Shown one piece after another: positions 52,826 to 64,000 of a stretch of 64,000 nucleotides of DNA. Position 1 is the first letter of the stretch, and the number at the start of each line of letters is the position of its first letter. The DNA is from Haliotis asinina. Lineage: Eukaryota > Mollusca > Gastropoda > Lepetellida > Haliotidae. The translations under genes were made by a program, and so were the position numbers. The stretch is taken from assembly GCF_037392515.1 (NCBI RefSeq), contig NC_090280.1, positions 74,264,504 to 74,328,503 of the forward strand, given 5' to 3'. Under the pieces are notes generated by a model, which searched no databases, had not been told where the DNA came from, and saw nothing but the letters and a program-made list of their open reading frames with translations.

Positions 52826-54235
52826 CTCTGTAAACACTACAAGCACACAACACTACCAGTCTCAATTTTACAAATATCTGAGGTAACACGAATGTTTCAT
52901 ATAAAACATGATCATGAAAAATAATATTGATTCTGATAATTGAACTGATGACTCTTTGGTTGTTTTGCTGGGAGGGTATGAAAGTCCCAAAGCAATCGAA
53001 GTAAGTTAATCTTACCAAATGTTTTAAAGGTAGTGTATATGTAATTGTAGATAATGGCCAAGTTCGACCACAATCACCACATAACTCCATCTATGGGTCC
53101 ATGCAGGTTGCAAAAGCACAGTATGTCCAATTTTCCTAGTATGGTGATCTTCCTTCAGCTGCTGGTGATCTCTATTGTGTCTGTATTGTGTTGTCCACAG
53201 TAAAGAATTTTAAAGTAACATGCAAGATTTAATTCTCTATCTCTGGTCATCTGGTCATTCTAAAGTCCTTTGTAGACAAAGTTTATTATAGAACTTTATC
53301 TTTTATCAATAAATGAATTGTTTTAGTCATGATATGGCTGAAATATTACCGATTTGACTATAATGCTAACTCACTCGCTTTTGGCTGTTCCGTTACAATC
53401 AATGGTAGAGACGGGGTGGTTACAGATCACACTGAATAGAATGTCTGATTATGACAGTCTGATAGCAACAACCATGAAATTTCGAAACGACGGGGTCATA
53501 GTCTGTCGTGCAGACCTTGAAGCAAATATACCCAAGAAAGCCCACGCAAGTCTAGCAAATGTTGCAAGTCTCGATTTCCTTAGCTTCAGAAAGAAAGTCT
53601 CAGGGTTTCTTTTCATTATGATATTTATCTTTTTTACTATGAACTTTTTTCAGTAAATATGTTCATTTCAGAGACTAGTTGTCAGTGTAGTCAGGGCTAC
53701 TACAAGCAGCCACACATACACACATATAATGTCACTTTCTACTTCAGTAAAATGACAGGGTGTCTGAACATTGCTCGATTGCTGGACAAATACCATCTCG
53801 CCCTGCCATACGCTCCATAATACGATAAACCCATTATGTGGACCAGTGCTGAGTCAAAAGTGACATTTACGATTGACTCACAATCACGCGGTTGCTGGTC
53901 TGTATCCGGTAAATATAATTTCTACGAGTATTTCCTTATCCTAGCTGCATTAACCTCAGTAAGGGACCGGTGTATGAAATAAGGCCCGCCCGAACGCCCG
54001 AGACGGCCTTGATTTCTGACAGACGGTCTAAATGTAGAGCTAGTCCGCCGGTGTGGTAGAAATTTTAGATGTCCCATACATATGAGTAAATTCACCATAT
54101 CTTGGTGTCTGGTCTGTTCAAATCCATGTGATGTCTGGCTGGGTTACTGGCTTAATGTATTACGTACACAGTTTAATTTAAAGGGTAAAGGTACAATGAA
54201 ACGGGGACTTATATTACTAGTGAGTGCGTGATTGG
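52826..54235. other. Intergenic; one unplaced open frame
   Basis: 53319-53375 is the end of the third repeat family. From 53404 an ATG frame on the plus strand runs to a stop at 53654-53656 (84 codons, MVETGWLQITLNRMSDYDSL at the start, hydrophobic phenylalanine-rich end). I see no promoter or splice support, so it is left uncalled. Confidence 0.3.
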
Positions 54236-54600
54236 GTGAGTGAGTTATTGTTTAGCGTCACATAGGCAATATATGTATTCCAGCCATATCGTGATGAGAA
54301 CAGTCTAATTTATACCAACATGAAAAAAAAATAAAGTTAGAACACAAAATCCTGTGATCGAAGGACAGTGTAAATACTGGAGTGTTACAGTTGTGTAAAT
54401 TTACAACTTGTACACTATCGTAAAACTAAAGCAGTATAGGCAGTACAAGATAAATACGGGTTATAGATCACCAACAATTAAAGATAGATCCCCATACTAG
54501 AGAGCATGGGGATTTACGGTACCTTGGCTACCAGTATGGACCCTAACTGGATTTACTCCATCTCTACAGCCACCGGTGATTGGGGACAAATCTAGCCATA
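54236..54600 (+). mobile_element. Third interspersed repeat family
   Basis: GTGAGTGAGTTATTGTTTAG, CCAGCCATATCGTGATGAGA, then GATCCCCATACTAGAGAGCA and ACAGCCACCGGTGATTGGGG at the end. Shares both ends with 34272-34940. Confidence 0.6.
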
Positions 54601-54933
54601 AAGTAAAAAGAACAGTTAGCAATTCAGTTGGGAACAAACCAGTAGCGTAAAGCATGACATTATGAGACAATAGAACGGTGTACCTTACGTCAGGTCAGCG
54701 GTACCGTGGAATGGTCAAGCGTGTTGCTACTCATGATTCCGTATCTAATTATATATGATTTTTCGAATTACCAATTATTTATTCATCCGTAAATTATCTT
54801 CGTAATCGATTTTAAGCAGAGGTTGATGGTCATTGTAAATAAAAATTAGAAAAACAAACAACCAAAAGCAGCATTCTTTGGACTCTTTTGTGCACTCTCT
54901 GACATTTGTTCTTAATCAACAAGAAGCTGAATC

Positions 54934-55126
54934 GTCTGTCTGTCTGTCTGTCTGCACGTATGTATGTATGTATGTATGTATGTATGTATGTATGTATGTA
55001 TGTATGTATGTGTGTGTACATGTGTGTACATGTGTGCGTGCGTGCGTGCGTGCGTGTGTGTGTCTGTATGTATTTGCCTGACGGGCAGACAGGCACTTAA
55101 GGTGCACGGACGGACGGACGGACGGT
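54934..55126 (+). repeat. Compound microsatellite
   Basis: GTCT units (54934-54953), TATG units (54959-55011), GTGC/GTGT runs (to 55063), then GGAC units (55108-55125). Open frames across it on both strands are repeat by-products. Confidence 0.9.
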
Positions 55127-56989
55127 TGTACTTTAACACCTCACGCAGCTATATTCCAGCGCTTTGGAGCGGTCTTGAATAACCCGATTCCGGATGTATT
55201 GTATTGATGCGTGACTGTACACAACACACGTGCAATATCTCTAAGAAACTACGGCCAGTTTTAATGGTATCTCTGAGGCCTACATTTACATAAGGATCGA
55301 ATTACTTAAATGTACGTTTCCTTCGATTTATTCGGTATTATTACAATGTTGTATCTTTTTTTCATGCATAAATCAGTTTAATACACAGGTCGCATGTCGT
55401 GTGAAGAGGCAATAAAATCCAGTCCAGTCACCATATGCCGTTGAATTCCTGAAGTACTGTCGGGAATTGAAAAGAGCTGTTTTAGGCTGTTACTCTGTGT
55501 CCCTAAAATCTGCACAACTCATTAGCATATATCGAAATAACATACATTGGTCTAACTAGGCGTTCAGTGGGATGCGTTTTGTAGAATATCCAGAAAAGTA
55601 TGTTTACGCGTAAAAACGGACAAAAAGTACGAATAGCTGCTGAAACAACAGAGTAGACTATAGATGTTAATTAGGTCACTTAGCCAGGTAAGACGACGGA
55701 CCGTCGACTCAACTTCATGAAGTGCATGTGCTTTTTTACAGGCACAAGGGTTCATCTCAAAGATATTTTATGTATTTTGATGTGCGTTGAATACGTCTCA
55801 TCAGTCTGGTGTTTAATATGTTGAGTCCTTTTCTTTCATACGTGTCATATGATATATGTGAAAATGCATGATGCCCATATATAAACCTATAGGGTGCTTC
55901 TCGCTCTATATTAGACATGGCTTCTTTTCCCGGAATAACCGTATTTTAGGTTTTTGTTTGCTCCCAGGTTTTACTTTTCGTAAATAAAGATCTATTTCCC
56001 GGTTTTACTTTTATACGTGAGACATATTTTCCGGTTTTAATTTGTACATAGTTTAACACTATATCAACATCAACATTCAAATTCAAATTATCTGTGAGTG
56101 TTTGAAATCAATTGAAAAATATATTTTAAGATCAAGGTCTACATACAGATGTTTTCCTTAGCAGGAATGGAATCGCATCTGACAGGTTTCAAAATGGACA
56201 CTCTATCTTACGGTCACAGAGCCGTCACAGGTGATGGCGTTAAATTATTTACTTATACCGGTAGTTAGGCCTGATGTCGTTACATTGATTTTACTAGCGC
56301 TTCAGTTACTGTTATACATGTTGCTTCATTGCATGGTCATCTAATTATCCATCATTGACGAATACCTGTTTTTCGTTGTAGTGATAGTGAATGTTGGTAG
56401 TGACATGGTTTCGGTATTAAACATATCATTGTTAACGTCAGCTATCGTGTATGATGAAGCTCTACTTTGCTGTTCTAAATAAGTCGCTTTGGACATGTTG
56501 CTCATTTCTGCACTAATCCCTCCTCAATGAAGTCGTTTGTTTCACCTTCCCATCTCCCACACTGTAGCCGAACTTAGTTAAACAGATATTTCGCCCTATC
56601 ACATAGTTCACTTATGAACTGCATAAATTGTACATGAAAATGAGAAGTTGCGTTTCTTTTTCTTTATTTCCGACAGTACTTTAGTCTGCCTCACAGTCCC
56701 TGAATCACATCTTTTTCCCTGCAGCCTAGTCTTTCTGTAATGCTAAAGACCTAAACGAAGTAAGTCTAGATTTTCTCAGGTTCATCTCCCATCTTACTGT
56801 GGCTCCTTTTCATTTTAAATGGGTATATTTGTTACTATTAAAATTATTGATATTCATAAACTACGCATTGGTCTCTTGTATTATAGACAAATATTCTCTA
56901 AGCTTGCCTTTACAGCAACAACGTAATGATCTGGATACAATAAAAATGATTTTCAGCAATTGTTATATGTATCCCTGGTACCTTAAGGG
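55127..56989. other. Intergenic, no gene
   Basis: A SINE scrap at about 55135-55195 (CACGCAGCTATATTCCAGCG), otherwise AT-rich with no coding signal. Confidence 0.35.
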
Positions 56990-57625
56990 CTAATCACAGG
57001 CTTACAAGTGTTGTAGTGCAACGAACGTTTTGTGGATCGCATACCGAATCTCATACACCAATGCAAAGAATGACCTACTTTTAAGCCTATCCGAATTTTC
57101 TCGTGTGAAAGTGAAATTAGACACCACAAACAACTCTGATTACACTGAATTCGAATTTCTTGTTTCATAAGAAAACGGTATTTACAAATGAATTTTAATT
57201 TTTAACTTCAATAACGCCACATTTCTGTATTTCATGTGGGGTTTAGACAGAATACCTCAACTAAGCCTTCACAGACTGCCCCTGTTTGATGAGGTCTTAC
57301 AATGATTCAGTCTGTTATGTGTTTGTGCGCTAATTCAGAGTAGTTCTGTAACGCCCAATGAGATCGATAATATTATAATATCAATTCCGTGCCAGACCGC
57401 TGACGGTTTCTAGCGACAAAGCCTGTTTTGAGATTTCCACGATTTCCAAGTTTTCGTTTTCAGAGTTTGTTGTGCGACAGATCATGCTAGAACGACCATA
57501 GTGTTGTATTATAAGAGTGTTTAGAGTACTTAAATCATACTGATTAATACTTATGCATCCAGGTAAATGATTTAGGCTTAAAAAGTCGGACTGATTATCG
57601 CACTAAGTTGCGCAATAGGAGGGAA
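56990..57625. repeat. Diverged repeat pair, member 1
   Basis: Shares GAATGACCT, TATCCGAATTTTCTCGTGTG with GAAAGTGAAA, and GATTTCCACGATTTCCAAG with 58930-59570. Order and spacing agree. Confidence 0.6.
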
Positions 57626-57991
57626 TCAAGTCAACATGAAACGAGACTTTTCTGTAATCGATGTTTGACTTGAAGGCATATTACTAAAACGTTAATTTTG
57701 TTGAATACAGGAAAAGAACGAAATACTGACCTCATTTCACAAATAAAGGAATGGCAAGTCGATTGCACCACTGCTGAAAATGTCCCAGCTATTCAAGCTG
57801 GGTAAGTCTCTGCAAAAATAAGATCTACAAACCTATATAATTGTGTATTCATGAGATAAACGAGGCCGAAACAATTTTGCAAAGAAGAGATAGGGAAGTA
57901 TTGTTTTACGTGTGTAAATAAGAAAGAAAATTGCGTGCAAAATACAACTTTTGGCGTCATGCAATAGTGTTGTATAGCTGGAAAATCCTCT

Positions 57992-58484
57992 AACCCGAGA
58001 AGATCCGGGTGAGAATTGGTCTTCGGTAAGCCATGCTCGACTAACGGGATGGGGAGTGAGTGAGTGAGTGAGTTTAGTTCTACGCTGCACTCAGCAATAT
58101 TCCAGCTATATGGCGGCGTTCTGTAAATAATCGAGTCTGGGCCAGACAGTCCAGTAATCAACAGCATGAGCATCGATCTGTGGGAATTGGGAACCGATGA
58201 CATGTGTCAACCAAGTCAGCGAGCCTGACCACCCGATCCCGTTAGTCGCCTCTTACGATAAGCAGAGTCGCCTTTTACGGCAAGCATGGGTTGCTGATGG
58301 CCTATTCTACCCCGGACCTTCACGGTCACGGGATCGGGAGGTCAGACTCACTGACTTGACATCGTATTCCGACTGCATAGTTCGACGCCCAATGGATTGT
58401 CTGGTCAAGACCCGATTATTTGCAGACCGCCGTCATATCTGGACTATTGCTGAGTGCGGCGTGAAACGTAACTCACTCACTCGT
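57992..58484 (-). mobile_element. Abalone-type SINE split by a second copy
   Basis: Outer reverse copy: ACCCGAGAAGATCCGGGTGA to CTAACGGGAT before the insertion, GGTCAGACTCACTGACTTGA to GTAACTCACTCACTCG after it. Confidence 0.8.
58055..58327 (+). mobile_element. Abalone-type SINE nested in an older copy
   Basis: AGTGAGTGAGTGAGTGAGTT to ACCTTCACGGTC, flanked by ACGGGATGGGG (58044-58054) and ACGGGATCGGG (58328-58338), an 11-bp target-site duplication with one change. Confidence 0.9.
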
Positions 58485-58929
58485 TTGAGTGTCCTCTTGT
58501 ATGGTATTTAATAATATTGTTCTACACGGTCCAATGATTTTCTGTTCAATTACTTCAAATATGTACACATTTAGAGAATAACCCACGACCAATCAACACC
58601 GAGAATCACTTAATTGCAAACTGTGCAAATATCAAAAATATATTAAACGGGATCTCCTCACCCGTATAGGTACATGTAATAAATAATCGCTTCAAACATT
58701 ACCGCTACTGGGATATGCCTTAAAATAATATGTGTATGAACTGACACATACGGAAACTATACAGTAGGTAAAGAAAATATACACACGCTAGTTCTGGTTG
58801 TCACTCACAATGTACAGGTGGACAATCAGATCTCAGAATTCGATCAATAATCGTGTGTGATCGTACACCCACCACAAATCACACACAACAGTATGTTGTT
58901 GAAAATGCAGTTTTACGATTCTGGAAATT

Positions 58930-59570
58930 GTATCAAGTGTTTCACGCCAAAAGACGAGTCTCATTAACGAATTCAGAATGACCTGCTTTTCAGCCGATCC
59001 GAATTTTATCGTATGAAAGTGAAAAGAGACACTGCAAAACTGAACTGGAATTTACTGGTGACTTTTAATTTTAAACTTTAAAAAAAATGTATTTCTACAT
59101 TTTATGACCTCCTTTATTCTCGAAACGTTCGTAGACCTAAGATTCTTCACTTTGATCGTAACCAGTGTGTTAAAAATGGAGTTAAGACGTTTGTAGGGCT
59201 ACGAAGGTTTCGAGAATAGCTAGCAGGTTTAGGCAGCACGTCCTTTACAATACATACATATATACACACACACATACATATATATAGTAAAAAGATATAA
59301 TAATAAGGACGAACAAGACCGCCAAATGTCTCTTGCGCCAGAGTCTCGTTTTCAGATTTCCCCGATTTCCAGGTTTCCGTTTGTAACAGCTCGATGTACG
59401 ACAGACCACGCTGCACGACGTGTTTGCAAGGATTTGATGGAACGTAGTCTTGCAATATGCAAGTGATCAGATGTATCAAACAATGCTGATCAATAATTAT
59501 TTACCCAGCTGGGTAAGTTGGTCTCAACATTCGGGACTGGTTATTGTACTGTTTTGCGCAGTTCGACGGA
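58930..59570. repeat. Diverged repeat pair, member 2
   Basis: Matches 56990-57625 but is interrupted by the MITE at 59114-59218 and a TACA/CATA microsatellite at 59250-59288. Confidence 0.6.
59114..59218. mobile_element. Palindromic MITE, CGTTCGTAG family
   Basis: Ends ATTCTCGAAACGTTCGTAG and CTACGAAGGTTTCGAGAAT are inverted repeats; inner GATCGTAACCAGTGTGTTAA matches 29785-29805. Confidence 0.75.
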
Positions 59571-59845
59571 ACCCAAACTGCAGAAAACGCACACGCTGTG
59601 TATTCAGTGTCTCGACCTGATGCATTGATTTGAGAAACCTACTTAGCAGCGTTGAATTGACGGTTCATTTTTATTGATATAATCTCTCAAGCTCATCAGT
59701 CATGGCTAAGCGAAGTCGACTGATTGATCCATTGATATGATCCATCGCCCCTGGGGCTAATACGCATATGCATAATTGTTCATCAGATCGACGTTATCCT
59801 GGACGGTCGAGTGAGTGAGTGAGTTGATGTTATAAGTTAGACGTT

Positions 59846-60090
59846 CTCGTGAAGATCCGGGTAAGGATTAGTCTTCCGTATACCATGCTTGATGTAACAG
59901 GCGACTAACCGGATCGGTTTTGTCTGGGTACCTGACTTAGCTGACACATAACATCGTACGCCAATTGTGTAGATCGATGTTTGTGATGTTGATCACTGGA
60001 TTGTCTGGTCCAGACTCCACTATATACATACCGACAGTATATACCTAGGACAGTGCTGAGTGTGGCGTTAAACAACAAACCAACCCACTA
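59846..60090 (-). mobile_element. Abalone-type SINE, diverged
   Basis: TCGTGAAGATCCGGGTAAGG through CAGTGCTGAGTGTGGCGTTA. Confidence 0.8.
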
Positions 60091-60111
60091 AACAGTGGGG
60101 TCCCCCACCGC

Positions 60112-60112
60112 A

Positions 60113-60164
<52 letters not shown>
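60112..60164 (+). repeat. Poly-C and AC tract
   Basis: C run 60112-60129, then about 17 AC units. Confidence 0.95.
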
Positions 60165-60165
<1 letters not shown>

Positions 60166-61009
60166 CCGTGATATTCATGGAACAGTGCTAAGGAACCCCT
60201 CAAACTTTACGGCTAAGGGCTTGATGATGAGTTTTTTTATGAAGTAGGATGTAATAGGGCAGACTTTATGTTTTATAATGCGAGATGAATGAGGTACCGT
60301 GCACCAGTTAAAACTTACATGCAGCGCAAAACACAACTTGCAGATTCTCATACCTTTGGGTATGGACTTATAGTAACAAATGATTACAAATGCAAATTCA
60401 AGTTCTGAAAAGCCCCGTGAAATTGGAGTTCAAATGATTCACTAATTCATCGCAGCTGGGTGAAAAGTGTTTTCACCAGCTGTGCTGCGCTGTGCCCGTA
60501 ACGAATACAGGTTAGCGCAGCTTGAAGCAGGATACCCGAATTATAAGATTATAAGATGTAAGATATCAGGTCATGAAAAGGACTAGTCTAATATTGTTTG
60601 TGTACTAAACAACAAACAGTAAATAATCCATTCGTTAGATTAAAACTTACAAATGTCAGTGTCTGTTTTATTGACACGTATAATTGCTAATGACAACATG
60701 CAGTACACAACTTCAATCATCAGGCAATACGCCATAAACAAAGATCCCCGAGAGTATCGGCAAATGAACCAGTCAATGAAAGTGCACGCCCACCCGCTCT
60801 GCCTGGCTTTAGTATCCCGGATGCTTCGTTTCGAGGGTAGAAACGTACAAAATATTGCACTGTTGATTTGCGATTGTACGCTTACAACTTTATTTATAAT
60901 CAGCAAGGTATGTTATATGTCTTGAATAAATGGTAATTATGTTTTAATTATGTTTATTGTTTTGGCTGCATCTAAACTTAAAAGCTTGACTACCTCATTC
61001 AGACACAAT
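60165..61009. other. Intergenic; relic of an interspersed repeat
   Basis: 60300-60600 resembles 11660-11945. Open frames on both strands at 60640-60925 overlap and show no family motif. Confidence 0.4.
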
Positions 61010-61172
61010 ATACTGACTCGAGCCGACCCGTCCTTGTGTACCCATTAAAGCCAAGCGAAAGACAGGGACCAACAAGTACCATATGTTAACGTCTCTTGAT
61101 ATGATGCGGGATCGAACCCGAGACCTCCCTCTCTCAGGGCAGATGCTCTAACCACTACACCACGGAAGTGGT
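61010..61172 (-). mobile_element. tRNA-derived SINE (fourth family)
   Basis: The minus strand starts GGGACCACTTCCGTGGTGTA with A-box GTGGTGTAGTGGTTAGAGC and B-box GGTTCGATCCC, followed by a body with GGACGGGTCGGCTCGAGTCA. The stem bases after the B box do not close a tRNA acceptor stem, so this is a SINE head and not a tRNA gene. Confidence 0.75.
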
Positions 61173-62268
61173 CCCATTGCGGTCACCGACGTGATACTGG
61201 CGAAATGTTGCGGATAAATGAATTGAACGAGAAATGTTGCTGAAAATGCTGATTGTGTCGACATGTATTTACCTTCAGTTTCCCCAAACAGTCTTTGTGG
61301 CAAAAAACGTGCAAAGTGTTAGGAAATGCGCGCGCACACACACACACTCACGCACGCACGCACACACACACCTGATCGAGTTACCTATGTTCCTGTATGT
61401 TTTTTCTGGCACCTGAATTTACCTCGGTTTCTCCAACATGTGCTTTAGGTATCAAACACATAAGCCATGAAACTATATGTAAGTTCATGGTTGATTTCCG
61501 CAAACGATCAGTCCCTGCGGTTTAGTCTCCAATCGCCTACATCTCTCTATTCGCCAGCAATAACAAAGGTGACTAATTAGGATACAAAAATGCACCCCCA
61601 CTCTTAAAATGAAAAAAACTTTACCAAGGCGATAGTGATCTTGACTGACTGTTGTTATAAGAATGTTTAGTGGAGTAGGAAGATAAGTATTGTCAATATG
61701 AAGTCACACCTGGGATCAAATAAAATGAAACGGATTAAATTGTCATGGTTTACTCACAAAACTGCTACTGATAGGTTTAGTTTCTTGTAAACAAACTTAA
61801 TCCTATAAAATCTTGTCAAGCATTGGCAGTCGCAGATCCAGGATCTAGCAAAACCTTGACAGCCGTCCAGACAAACTACGTGAACAACTTGCCACTGGAA
61901 AATTCACCCCTTCAGTTCCTCGACGCAGCTGGCAACCTCATTAGGTTGAATTAAGAATGGACATAAACTTTGAAGTAAGTAACTGTGATACAAACATAAC
62001 AGTGTATATATTTATGATATGTTGATGAAATGTGATTAAACATGTATAACGATATATATATATACACGCGTGTGTGCGTGTGTGTAATCTGATATTATTG
62101 ACATATATTGATATTGCTATTAATACACGTTTCCGTATAATAGAAAGAATGCATTAAATACATTGTTGTTAATGAATAAAGTCATTTTATACCTCTGTAC
62201 ACCTACTTTTCCTTCTTTCAAAATAGAAGAGTCCACTTTCAGATCATAGGGATGACGCTCGCTTATCA
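61173..62268. other. Intergenic, no gene
   Basis: CA-rich tract at 61330-61370 and TA/TG tract at 62052-62084. Confidence 0.4.
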
Positions 62269-62405
62269 TTACGTAATCTGTGGTCAACCGACCATGGAGT
62301 GTTGTTTTAAGACTATAGGCGAATAGAAATGGAGGCGATTAGAGATCATGCCGTTCCCGCGACCTATAAATATGCAATGCATTCTATGGTAATTTGCGCT
62401 GGTCA
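62269..62405 (+). promoter_or_regulatory. Candidate promoter with TATA box and bZIP palindrome
   Basis: TATAAATA at 62365-62372; GGTCAGCTTC near 62401-62410 could be the start site. ATTACGTAAT at 62269-62278 is a perfect C/EBP or PAR-bZIP palindrome, and CTTATCA beside it is a GATA-type site. GC and CpG content rise here compared with the surroundings. Confidence 0.55.
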
Positions 62406-62511
62406 GCTTCCCAAACCCGCGCGAGAGCTTGTGTGATCTTCATTCTCTCTACCATCTGTGGCGAGTCACGAGGCGCCCGAGCTCTGTCGCCAGCTGCCAA
62501 TCAACCGCAAG
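62405..62511 (+). other. Candidate non-coding first exon
   Basis: GC-rich stretch of about 107 nt without any ATG, ending CAACCGCAAG/GTAAGT, a near-ideal donor at 62511/62512. This is the usual form of a 5' UTR exon whose coding exons lie beyond the window. Confidence 0.5.
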
Positions 62512-64000
62512 GTAAGTGCACGTACTGCACGCACTTTTCCTGATTCATCTGAAAAACGGACACGTGCATTCGCATGTCTCCCCGTTTCAGACATTTCTTA
62601 AGATTGTTACCTTAAATCGTCGCGACTCGCTCTCAGATGTTTATTATTGATTTTCTTAACGGAAAGGGCCATCTATCTGGCCTCCGGTTTGGTGTCTTCG
62701 TGCTCGCCCACATTCCCAGGATATCGCGGTGTATTGTTTACGTTAAAGTGTGTCATCGTTGCAAAAGATTGTTTGCTTATCGTGTCATGTGATAACGCTC
62801 GGTGTGTTTCATCCCGCATGTTGCTCTTTTTAACATGTCGTGCCATTTGCATGTGCACCAGTAACTGAGTTTTATTAAACTATTCAGAGTACGAGGTGCG
62901 TGCGTGTGTACGTGCACATGTTATGAGGCCTTAATAAACCTACTTCATATTTATGTATTTAGCGATCGGGCAAATATTTAGGACGTGCAAGTTAAAAACA
63001 AATGTAACGCACGTGTGTGAGCACACATCGCATATCGGTCGGTCACGAGGGTCAGTGTCGGTGAGGAGGGGAGCGATCCTTTTAGTCACATGGCCCAGTA
63101 GTCAGAAGGCCGAAAGTTCGAAAAAATTGAGCATGTGAGCGAGACGAATGGAGGGATTGAGAAAAACAGAATGGAAGTGAACGAATTTGTATGAGGAATA
63201 TAATGGACAAAGAAATGGAATATGTAAGCATATAAGACACAAATGGCTTTGGCTACACCCCTTTCAAACTGGCGTAATTTTGAGTTCCGGATTCGACAAC
63301 TAAAGGCGGCCAGAGGTCTGTCACTCCATATACAAGTTGACGTTGAAGTTGAAGTGCTCATTTTGTGTACCAGACTGCATATCTTACAAGTTTAAGGTTT
63401 GCTCAACTGAAGTTTGTGACATTCCGTTTTGATTAGACATTTTAAACAAACGTTTTTAAACAATGACCAATGTTTTATTTATACAAAGATACCTGACGAG
63501 ATTCGAAATCAGAGGACAATAATATCAGTTGATATACAAACTGCTGAAGTTTATGTTCATGAAATTCACATAATGTCATTCAATGCGCTTTTTCGAAGTA
63601 AATTGTTGTAAAGTAAAGAGTGTCGATTGCTGTTAGTTGTAGATTTCAATGATAAATACGTTATTATGTCAATACGGCTAATCGGGCCTTCTGGCAAATG
63701 ATCTTTCTGATTACCTAACCTGACTAACGGACTTTCTGACTAATGGGCTTTCTTACTAACGAGTTTTCCTACTAACAGACCCTCTGACATTCTGACTTTG
63801 TGAGTAAACGGTGGATCCCAAATATGTTATCAATTCGTGGGGCAACTCGATTTCGGATCCGCATGGGTTCGAATCCCGTGACAGTAGATCTTAGTGACAG
63901 TTCTTTAACCCTTGTGCCAATTTACAGACGAAATCTACAACAGTATTGCAGGTAACCACAACAGACATGTGGCTGCAACTGCTTGAATCATATGTGAACA
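62512..64000 (+). other. Possible first intron of the gene starting near 62405
   Basis: No convincing acceptor plus coding exon was found before the window ends. 63868-63888 (GGGTTCGAATCCCGTGACAG) is a B-box-like SINE scrap. Confidence 0.3.

Noticed and set aside
54830-55182. Several open frames with YVCM or THTYIH repeats
   Set aside because: Translations of a tetranucleotide microsatellite on both strands.
57353-57530. Conserved exon shared with 59320-59480
   Set aside because: The reading frame is not kept between the two copies and there are no matching splice sites; it is part of a repeat pair.
61088-61172. tRNA gene on the minus strand
   Set aside because: A and B boxes are present but the acceptor stem does not close and a SINE body follows.

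Overview
The window looks like nuclear DNA from a marine gastropod, most probably an abalone (Haliotis) or close vetigastropod. The evidence is a SINE of about 267 bp that occurs again and again: it opens with GTGAGTGAGTGAG, carries CAGCAATATTCCAGCTATAT and ends CTTCACGGGTC. The DNA is AT-rich, genes are split by long introns, and most of the sequence is repeats. No bacterial, organellar or CRISPR features were seen. All gene models were read by eye from splice sites, phase and protein motifs; no alignment was run.

Three protein genes can be supported, all on the minus strand. (1) A four-exon gene (exons 22721-22667, 20722-20574, 2147-1022, 868-729) encodes a 489-residue type I membrane protein: signal peptide, long helical region, cysteine-containing beta-rich region, one membrane helix and a short basic tail. 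I do not recognise its family. (2) and (3) are a tandem pair of five-exon cytosolic sulfotransferases. SULT-A (32645-25865) encodes 278 residues and SULT-B (47270-42990) encodes 289. Their four introns sit at equivalent positions with identical phases (1,1,0,1), so they are paralogues. SULT-B keeps the usual catalytic residues; SULT-A has Asn where the catalytic His belongs and a changed PAPS loop. At the right end, 62269-62511 looks like a plus-strand promoter (bZIP palindrome, TATA box) with a non-coding first exon ending at a strong splice donor; its coding part lies outside the window.

Layout: 1-728 is the 3' flank of the membrane-protein gene, with a 44-bp-arm hairpin. 2148-20573 is its 18.4-kb second intron, packed with a Tc1 remnant, a wide-spacing DDE transposon, a ~180-bp satellite rich in CCATGG palindromes, a young ~2.7-kb tandem duplication, a Penelope-like remnant and a 5'-truncated endonuclease-bearing LINE. 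22722-25864 is intergenic. 25865-32645 is SULT-A, whose introns hold a near-complete Tc1 element with terminal inverted repeats, palindromic MITEs and a long TA tract. 32646-42989 is intergenic with SINEs, two head-to-head Tc1 relics and paired CRE-like sites. 42990-47270 is SULT-B. 47271-62268 is repeat-rich intergenic DNA with a 19-bp minisatellite, a chimeric SINE, nested SINEs and a diverged repeat pair. The most interesting points are the unplaced membrane protein, the catalytically altered sulfotransferase beside a normal one, and the recent intronic duplication with an odd junction.
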